Translations under genes and position numbers: made by a program
Part shown: positions 53,758 to 61,400 of the stretch, piece after piece
Layout of the letters: each line of letters opens with the position of its first letter
Position numbering within the stretch: the stretch's first letter is position 1
Assembly (NCBI GenBank): GCA_963573315.1
Contig: OY752147.1
Location: forward strand, 310,001 to 374,000
From: Entomortierella parvispora
Lineage: Eukaryota; Mortierellomycota; Mortierellomycetes; Mortierellales; Mortierellaceae
DNA: 64,000 nt
Reading direction: 5' to 3'
The notes under the pieces: generated by a model
What the model was told of the DNA's origin: nothing
The model's database searches: none
The model's input: only the letters and a program-made list of their open reading frames with translations

Positions 53758-55699
53758 AAGCTGGGTGTCTGCGAACAACAGCCTGCTGATCCGCTGCGAC
53801 ACAGGTGGTGGAAAGACAGTGTTTACGGAGGCTTTGGTCAAGGCCAACCCAAGGTCCCGCTTCGTGTCGATCTCATGCCGCCGCACGCTGGCAGACATGC
53901 TGGAAGAGCGGCTAAGCTTTGAGAACTACCAGAATATATCGCACAGCGAGCTGATCAGCTGTGACCGTGTGGTAGTTCAGGCAGAGTCGCTCCATAGACT
54001 GGACATGAGCGTCTATCGCGAGGACACGATTTTGGTGCTGGACGAGGTCAGCTCGCTGTTCAGGCAGATGTGCAGCCACCAGACCATGGGAAGCTGGTTT
54101 GACTTCAACAACCAGATGTTTCGAGGGCTCATCAAGCGTGCGACACGCGTTATCTGTCTCGACGCCGACCTGTGCCAGGAGGAGGTTGACATCCTGACGA
54201 GCATCCGTGACGACTTTATAGTCGTCGACAACACGTTCCAGCAGCAGAAGGGTGACAACGTTGTGCTGTTCGAGTCTGAGTTGGGGCTCATCAAGAGTGC
54301 GCAAGAGCAGCTCCAGGCAGGCAAGAGGCTATGGATCTCCAGCACGATGAGCGCAGACAAGACAGAGGCAGTACACGCGACGTTCAAGGCAGCTGGGTTC
54401 AGTGGCGTCTGCGTGACCAAAAACACGCCGGAGAGCGTGAAAAAGGACGTCGGGCGTAACATCAATGCCGTTATGAAGAGGCTCGACTACTTTATCCACA
54501 CGCCGACAGTCAGTGTGGGCGTTAACTACGACTCTGAAGATGGCGTGGACCTCGTGGTGGGGTTGTTCAGCACGCACAGTCAGGTGGACGTCGAGACCAG
54601 CATGCAGATGATGCGGCGCGCACGTCATGTTAAACAGAAAACATACTGGGTGTATGCTGACGGTGCGACCAACAACCTGCCAGACACAGCATCCGGGATC
54701 AGGGAGTGGCTCAGTAAACAGAGCGACATCGTCACCAGGAGAGACCCCCACCATCCTGCAGTGAGGCTAGAATTCGACGACGATCACGAGAGGCTTGTCA
54801 TGCCAGACGACCTCTTCCACAATATGTACTGCCACGTCACCGCGCTGAGGCACCGTTCGATGAACAACTTCAGGGCACGACTGCTCGAGCGTGCGACACA
54901 GGCCGGCTGTATTGTCACGCACAAAAGCGACCGAAAAGATCCTATCAGGCAAGACCTTAAGGAGAAGGAAACCGAGATCACAGCTGCCAGGCACCAGCAG
55001 ACTGCGAGTGCAGCTCCCATTAGCGCAGACGAGTTTGAGGAGCTTGTAAATAACAAAGACCTGGATGAGGCTCGGCTGGCATCGATGCACAAGTTCGCGC
55101 TCATGCGGACGTACGGCGTCGACGACCATTCTATTATAACAGAAGAGTGGGTCGAGGCGTACGACAGCGCTCGCGAGAAGGAGTACTTCAAGAACCTGCA
55201 GGCGCTAGCGGTGCCTGCTGGGGGGTCCTTGCGATCACGTCTGGCAATCGTGCGGCAGTACGAGGACCTGGGGCTTGAGTGCAGTCTGGAAAAAAATGCG
55301 ACCTCAGCAGAGGCACATTGCAGGCTGGAGAGGTCCCAGTACGCGAAGCTGAAACCTGTGGTGGACATCTTGACTGCATGCGGGTTTGAGGACACACGCG
55401 CGATGAACGAGGTTCTGGCAGCGGATCTCAAGACAGGACTGGATGACATCTGGCCAGCCCTCGAAAGCGGGATGCCACAGCTCTGCACGACTCTCAAGAT
55501 CCGAAGACCCGCATCCACCAACTGGACGTTCAAGAACAAGCTAGCGTACATCAACACCATTCTGCACGCGGTCCTTGGCGTTAAGATCAAAACCCCACAG
55601 TCGAACGGACGCAGGACAAAATACTGTCTCAAGCACGATTCAAAGGTCGGATCTGCCGAGAACAGCCCACTGAAGGCTCAAACGCAGATTCCTCTGTAG
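53750..55699 (+). CDS. Origin-binding-protein-like superfamily 2 helicase
   Basis: About 645 aa, resembling the herpes UL9-type origin-binding helicases (Herpes_ori_bp family) found next to AEP primases in giant viruses and some fungi. Walker A: I-R-C-D-T-G-G-G-K-T; motif Ia: I-S-C-R-R-T-L-A; Walker B: L-V-L-D-E-V-S-S; motif III region: V-I-C-L-D-A-D-L; later T-P-T-V-S-V-G-V-N-Y and the arginine-finger block Q-M-M-R-R-A-R-H-V. It should unwind DNA for replication of the element. There is no good in-frame ATG before Walker A (TAG at 53747 upstream; the first possible start is GTG at 53765), which supports its being the second half of the primase gene. Confidence 0.82.
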   Translation, partial: GKASWVSANNSLLIRCDTGGGKTVFTEALVKANPRSRFVSISCRRTLADMLEERLSFENYQNISHSELISCDRVVVQAESLHRLDMSVYREDTILVLDEVSSLFRQMCSHQTMGSWFDFNNQMFRGLIKRATRVICLDADLCQEEVDILTSIRDDFIVVDNTFQQQKGDNVVLFESELGLIKSAQEQLQAGKRLWISSTMSADKTEAVHATFKAAGFSGVCVTKNTPESVKKDVGRNINAVMKRLDYFIHTPTVSVGVNYDSEDGVDLVVGLFSTHSQVDVETSMQMMRRARHVKQKTYWVYADGATNNLPDTASGIREWLSKQSDIVTRRDPHHPAVRLEFDDDHERLVMPDDLFHNMYCHVTALRHRSMNNFRARLLERATQAGCIVTHKSDRKDPIRQDLKEKETEITAARHQQTASAAPISADEFEELVNNKDLDEARLASMHKFALMRTYGVDDHSIITEEWVEAYDSAREKEYFKNLQALAVPAGGSLRSRLAIVRQYEDLGLECSLEKNATSAEAHCRLERSQYAKLKPVVDILTACGFEDTRAMNEVLAADLKTGLDDIWPALESGMPQLCTTLKIRRPASTNWTFKNKLAYINTILHAVLGVKIKTPQSNGRRTKYCLKHDSKVGSAENSPLKAQTQIPL

Positions 55700-55738
55700 G
55701 TACCCTCAGCAACGTTTTAAAAAAATCTCGGCATAATA

Positions 55739-55880
55739 TTTAGCCGGGTGCTAGGATGCAGAGTAGCTCCTATAAAGATGATCTTCATCCTAGCACCATG
55801 GCCCGTGCACTCTCGGAACATGACTTCTCTGAAAACGGCTTTTGAAGAGGCTAGAAGGGGGTTGTTCTGGGTCTGCCAGA
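55739..55880. repeat. Internal inverted-repeat arm, right, with hairpin R3
   Basis: Inverted copy of 48759-48902. Hairpin R3 is 55739-55810, starting 39 bases after the helicase stop. The arm overlaps the first 24 bases of the right 393-bp repeat. Confidence 0.85.
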
Positions 55881-56249
55881 CTCAGGCCGCACTCTGGGCT
55901 TTCTGCTCTCCTGAGAAATTTTCTAGAATAAAACAGCAGTCATACTCTATGGACGGCCGATGGTGCGGGTGTATGTCTTTCCTACGAGGGCTGGCACAGG
56001 ATTCAGGCCTTATGGCTGCAACACGCGCACTCGTCGCAATCTGGACGGCACAGGCAATTGGGAGGCCAGGCATTGCTCCAGGGACTTTTATTATTTCTGA
56101 GGGCTAAGAGAGACTTTTATTCTAGAGAACGATTCAGAGACGCTAGCGGCTTGGGCGCTGTTTTAAAAGCCAGGCTGTGTGTGCAGCTCGTTGCGGAAAT
56201 GGACTGTGCCAGCGAATTTGGACTGCCATCCAGATCTGGGACGACCCCC
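55857..56249. repeat. 393-bp terminal direct repeat, right copy
   Basis: No difference from 46829-47221 seen, in the same orientation. Its right end meets the CATAG duplication; its left end merges with the inverted-repeat arm (flank CTAGAAG). Confidence 0.9.
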
Positions 56250-56253
56250 ATAG
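56249..56253. repeat. Target-site duplication, right (CATAG)
   Basis: Matches the left copy at 46825-46829. Flanking chromosomal sequence resumes at 56254. Confidence 0.7.
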
Positions 56254-56487
56254 TGAACACAAAAGAAAATGACATTTCGCCGACTGGCTGGAACATGAGA
56301 GCAGAGTAGGGAGAATCGACAGCGTCGTGGTCTGCAAACTCTTTCTAGGCGCCACATCACATCTTTCTCTCGTTCACCCACCCATTCTTTCATTCGTTCG
56401 TTCAATTCATTCAGGCACCTCTTCCATCTGCTTCATTCAACCACTCCAACCCTCAATCAACAACCCACAGACAGCAACAAAAGACAG

Positions 56488-57690
56488 ATGGCGCGCACCT
56501 CCGCCATCGTTTCAGGAACACAGCGGCCAAGACACGACGATTCAACGGTCGCCGTTCCTGCGGCTTCGGCCATGGTGACTTTGTCCTCCTCCTCGAGCCA
56601 CCACCGCCATTCTTTGACAAATCTCGATCACAAAGAAAAGGAGAGCGCGCTACAGGATCAGCAAGAAGAAGACACACATCCGCTACCTCGTCCGCCACCG
56701 CCTTCAAAATCTTTTTACAATACAACCATCCCTTATTCCTATACACCTTTTAAGTCAGAACCACCTTCAAGGGTAGGCACCTTCTTTTCTCGATCACAAC
56801 CAAGGAGATCAGACACGTCCCGGACTCTCCCATCTTTATGGATCGATAGGTTCTTTGCTCGTCATCCAAGCCTGGAAAAACATCGTCGATTGGTTGGAGC
56901 TTTGGTCTTTACGATATGTACCCTGCTCTTGCTACTCATTATTTTGTTGGCCATCCTTTTGAGTCATAAGGGAGGTGGCCTCGGGGCTGGGAGGTATGGT
57001 AGTGGAGGATTTGGATCTGGATCTGGATCTGGATCTGGATCTGGGTCTGGGTCTGGAGGAGGCGGCGGAGGTGACTATGGGGATGGACCGTCAGCCTCAG
57101 ATTCAGAACTAGCCAAGCACAATCAGGGCATCCCCCGCCCTCCAATCAACCACAGCAATGCAACGGGGTGGAAATCCTCCGGTCAAGGAGACGGAACTTT
57201 TTATGGTAAGAACTGTTGTACTTGACAAGAATGAGGTAAAAGAGAAAGTCTGTCTGTACTTACATCTACACTTTCTCTCTTATCACTAGATCCAAGTGTT
57301 ATGACGGCTTCAGGCCAATTCTCCATCGGCGCTTGTGGTTTTCCTTATATCAATTCTGTGCATGATTTTGTAGTGGCCCTCAACAAGCCCGACTTTGGAG
57401 ACTTTAAAGAAGTGAGTGATTCACCTGCTTGCGGACAATGTATTCAAGTAACGGGACCCAACGGCACCGTCCAAGTCCAGATTGTAGACATGGTAAGGAA
57501 TTTTGGAAACTCGCATGGTCGCATGGTGTACCCTTTCTTACTATCCTTTATTTTTTATTTTTTTTTTTTTTGGGAAAAGTGCCCAGGGTGCAAATCTGGC
57601 TCTTTAGACCTAACACCAGGCGCCTTCAGTCAACTGGCAGATCTCGATTTGGGTAGAATTCATGTAAGCTGGGCACGATGCCCCCAATGA
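56488..57690 (+). CDS. Membrane-anchored DPBB (RlpA/expansin-like) protein
   Basis: Predicted 343-aa protein from exons 56488-57205, 57290-57492 and 57580-57690 (phases close). A cytosolic Ser/Pro-rich N-terminus precedes one transmembrane helix at about residues 136-158 (V-F-T-I-C-T-L-L-L-L-L-I-I-L-L). Then come a Gly-rich linker with a G-S dipeptide repeat (GGATCT microsatellite, 57009-57055) and a C-terminal double-psi beta-barrel: G-D-G-T-F-Y, G-A-C-G-F, C-G-Q-C-I-Q-V-T-G, I-V-D-M-C-P-G-C, S-L-D-L-T-P-G-A-F-S. These Cys/Asp motifs match RlpA-like and expansin-like folds. Topology (type II) puts the barrel outside, probably acting on or binding the cell wall. The last acceptor (GGGAAAAG) follows a long T tract and is less certain. 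Confidence 0.85.
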
Positions 57691-58457
57691 TAATACATCT
57701 CAATAAATCACGGCTCCCCTTATCCACACTGATGGCACGCGTGCAGGGAAAACAACGTCCCTCGAAATTTCTGAACTCTGCAAACGCGGCAAACCAGGTC
57801 CCAGTGGAGCGATGCTCTCTATGGAGAGCATCTCTATTCAAAGTGTTCATGGCCCTGATCATATGTTGGTGTGCAGGTCCACGCTTTGGCCGTCCACTTG
57901 AAGCAAAATTCAGGAACAGGAACGGCGCACGTGACAACGCGAAAGCGACGATGGAGACGAACAACCTCGGGTATGTGTCGATTGTCGAGACAGGCGAAGC
58001 ATCTTTGCGATGGCGAAGCGTCCTTGCAATGGCGAAGTGTTTCCGAGATGGCAAAGCAACATGAATTGCAGCAAGCACTATTTGTTCATTCTCTGCTCAC
58101 AATTCTCTTTCCATCATTCCTTTTACCCTCTCCTCATTGCCCCAACCATCTCCCTAACCAACTTTACGGTCCCCAAGCCAGCCGCCTAAAGGACGACACA
58201 CGCTTCTTCTTGACAAAGGTACAACATCATCAAAGACAGGGCAGCCGTTCAACTCTTATAGCTTCAACCCATCATACTGACACTGCGGCACTCATTATAG
58301 CATCTTGTGTCGAAAGGTTGCTTCCAGGAGGAGATCCAATCCAACGTATCACACGCCCTTGGTTTCCGTTGTCGAGTTGGTAAGTCCGCGATCTAGACTC
58401 TTTAGTGAGGCCATAAACTCACAACATACATCGTCTTTTTTCCCGCAGAATTTCGCC
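57691..58457. other. Intergenic region and 5' leader of the STAND gene
   Basis: Open frames at 57678-58064 and 57871-58383 show no recognisable content. GCGAAGCGTCCTTGC-type short repeats lie near 58000-58050. A probable 5'-UTR intron runs 58380-58448 (GTAAGT ... CCCGCAG), ending ten bases before the start codon. Confidence 0.55.
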
Positions 58458-61400
58458 ATGGCGTTATCTCTCAATCCCAAAATCAAGCCCAAGCCCAAGC
58501 TCAAGCCTGAACTCGGGCCCAACCCGAGTCCTAATCCTAGCCTTCAGCCTCTCAAACATGCTGTCAAACGCCTCTTCAGTTCCAAGAGACCTCTTCATCC
58601 CCAAACATTACTGAATGCACCTCAACAGGCACCTCCGCAAACACCTCAACAAACACCCCAACAGACACCTCAACAGGCACCTCAACAGGCACCTCAGCAA
58701 GCACCTCAACAGGCACCTCAACAGGCACCTCTGCAAGGTTCCATCGCAAATGTACGGCCTTTGAGCATCTTTTCAAACAACGATGTCAACAGGGTAGAAA
58801 TGAGCATGGAGCTGCCGAAGCATGGCGAGAGCATCCTTGACACGCTTCAACTTGTCTTTTGTGCAACCCTTCTCGAGAACGCAGGTGCCGCGGCTACCTA
58901 TCCCACATCTGCGCCTTCAGTTGGCAAGGAGCGAGACGAATGGATAGAGAAAATGGACAAGCATCCACTCGAGAAGCAACATATTCGTCAATTGATACCC
59001 CAGATTGCCATTCAGTTTCTTGTCGGCCTCACCAAGAGCTCTGCTGCTGTACGCGAGGTTGTCATTCTAGGACGGTTTCTGGATAAAGAACTCTACCGCG
59101 AACTGCTCAACTGCTTTTTAAGAGCATTCGATAGCAACAAACTTCCCGATGTTAACCTTCTTCGGGGGTTGGTTCAACTTGTCCTGGACGCCCCAGATTG
59201 TCACCTACGAGGAGGAGATTTGATCTTGGTCCTTGAAACTCTTCGAAAGCGCCTGGAAGAATTATCCCGAGTGGACAAACATTACTCTACTTACCTATCG
59301 GTCGCAGTGTGCAAGGTGTTGATCTTCATGGCCGAGTGCAAGGTTGAGGAACTAGACCGCAAGGACCACCATAAGCCACTTCTCGATGTTCTTGAAGAGC
59401 TGAGGAAAGACAAGGACCCATTTGTAAAGTTCTATGGAGAATACGCCTTCCAGGCTTTGCTTCGTGTTCCAGACGACGAGAGTGGGCTGAAGAAGTTAGC
59501 ACGAAATTTCTATGTCATGGCTGGTGGTGCTGTTCAGGTGTCTGGAGCGTACCAACTGGATCTGGGCGGAGTTGCGGAAGGCGCCCCTGCAATGTTCAAA
59601 GGGTTTATTGGACTTGCAGAAACTCTTGCAGATATGAGTGGACTAGATAAAGTTAGTCCTTGGTACGACTCCATCCGACGCGCAGTGGGACTTATCAAGG
59701 ACGGCAGGCTTCTGGAATTTAAGAAGTTGATCAACGAAGATTCGTTTCGTCGGGATGCTATGTTTCAGTGGGCGACATGTCAGCTACTTGGCGAAATGGC
59801 ATTGGATCCCACGTGGGACGTGCAGACTCGTGAGCAAGCAGTTGATTTTCTTGGGGAATTATACAGCGTCAATGCAGGATCAAAGCAAAAACGACAAGAC
59901 ATTAGGAGATGGATATTGACCATCCTCAGCCATATTTCCGCTGATCCTGGTTCTCACTCGACGTTGGCTAAATCTCTGGCCACTCATCATGAAATAATCA
60001 AACTTCGGGCATCCGCATTGGTCCAAAATCTACAACAGGATGGCAGCAAGCCGATCGAGTATCAGTATCCACTAAGCAACCGTCTACCGCTGCCCGACAT
60101 GTCCCCCCTACTGAAAAAGGTCGACGCCACACCTGACGCTGAACTCCTCCTGCAACGATTTCGAATTCAGAGACAGGGTGAGCCCAATATCGGAACCATT
60201 TATATCGATCCTCTCGCAAGGCCGAATCTGCACGCAACAGGATGTACTCCAGTCCTATTGAAAACGCAAACCCAAGAGTTCCTTAAGAACGAAACAAGTA
60301 AGGTTCTGCTGATCCTCGGTGGCTCTGGCGCTGGAAAGACAACTTTTAGTTTGCATCTGGAGTACCATCTCTGGAAGACCTATAAACCCGGCGACCCGAT
60401 TCCGCTCTTCATTGATCTCAAGACCATCGAGAAGCCAGAAACGGATCTAATCGACCAACATCTTAATAGTCTGCATCTCTTCTCAAAGGAGCAAACCAAG
60501 GCGCTGAAACAGTCTCGGAGGTTTATCTTGATCTGCGATGGTTATGATGAATGCCGCAAATGGTCAAATCTGTATGCTGGCAATAAGTTCAACGAGCCAC
60601 ATCAGTGGCAGGGCAAGATCATCATCTGCTGTCGTAGTCAGTACCTCCTCCCCACCTACAGACCGTATTTCGAGCCTTGGGTTAAAGGCTCCGACGACCG
60701 AGACTTCTCACACAGGTCCAATCTCCTAGAGGAGGCCGTTATTGTTCCCTTCGAAGCGAACCAGATCAAGGAATACGTCGAAATGTATATCACGACTCCG
60801 GAGGCGCAAGAATTGTTTGAAGGAAAGCCGATTTGGACGATCGACCAGTACATGGAGCGACTAGCCAAGATCACCCATCTAATGGATCTGGCTCAGAACC
60901 CATTCCTGCTCAAGATCGTGCTCGACACATTGCCAAGGATCGCTCCTTCAACCACCAGGATCACAAGAGCGGATCTATATGACGAGTTTGTGGAGCTCAA
61001 GTTCGAGATAGAGGTGAGGAACCTGATCCGCCAGCATTCCAGCGACAAAATGGATAGTGTGAGCGTTTCGAAATTCATGGAAATTGAAGGAGATGAGTTC
61101 ATATTCCTTGGTCTCGACTTCTCAAAACGACTCTCCGCGTCGATTTTCAAGGAGCAGGACGGAGTAAACTCTGTTGTATATTCGGCATTCAGGGAAGAGG
61201 GAACTTGGAAGGCCCAATACTTTAGCTTCGATGATCCTCGTACAAAGCTCTTACGAGAATCAGCGCTATTGGTCCGCCGTGAGAATCTTGAGGAAACTCA
61301 AAAATTGGTTCGGTACAGGAGCCGTGAGGTCCAAAAGAAGAATTCTTACGAGTTCGTCCACCGATCCATCCTAGAGTATTTTTTTTCGTGTGTCATTTTT

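Larger units (their letters stand above)
46830..56248. mobile_element. 9.4-kb composite element with transposase, primase-helicase and Crinkler
   Basis: Bounded by GGGG...CCCC ends, 393-bp direct repeats and a CATAG target duplication. Inside, from left: DDE transposase (minus), 144-bp inverted-repeat arm, coiled-coil protein (minus), Crinkler with nuclease domain (minus), then divergent primase and helicase frames (plus), then the second inverted-repeat arm. Codon use is richer in GC than in the neighbouring genes and the carried genes are not typical chromosomal fungal genes. There is no reverse transcriptase, integrase or capsid gene that I can recognise. The primase/helicase pair resembles proteins of large DNA viruses, so a viral or viral-like ancestor is possible. 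Confidence 0.8.

Noticed and set aside
54784..55632. 282-aa minus-strand frame
   Set aside because: Antisense to the helicase, which has clear motifs; no domain in the antisense reading.
46829..56249. LTR retrotransposon explanation of the 393-bp repeats
   Set aside because: No reverse transcriptase, integrase or gag frames, ends are GGGGG...CCCCC rather than TG...CA, and the internal genes are those of DNA elements.
58305..58457. 51-codon upstream extension of the STAND protein
   Set aside because: It overlaps a GTAAGT...CCCGCAG intron that fits a 5'-UTR intron ending just before the ATG.
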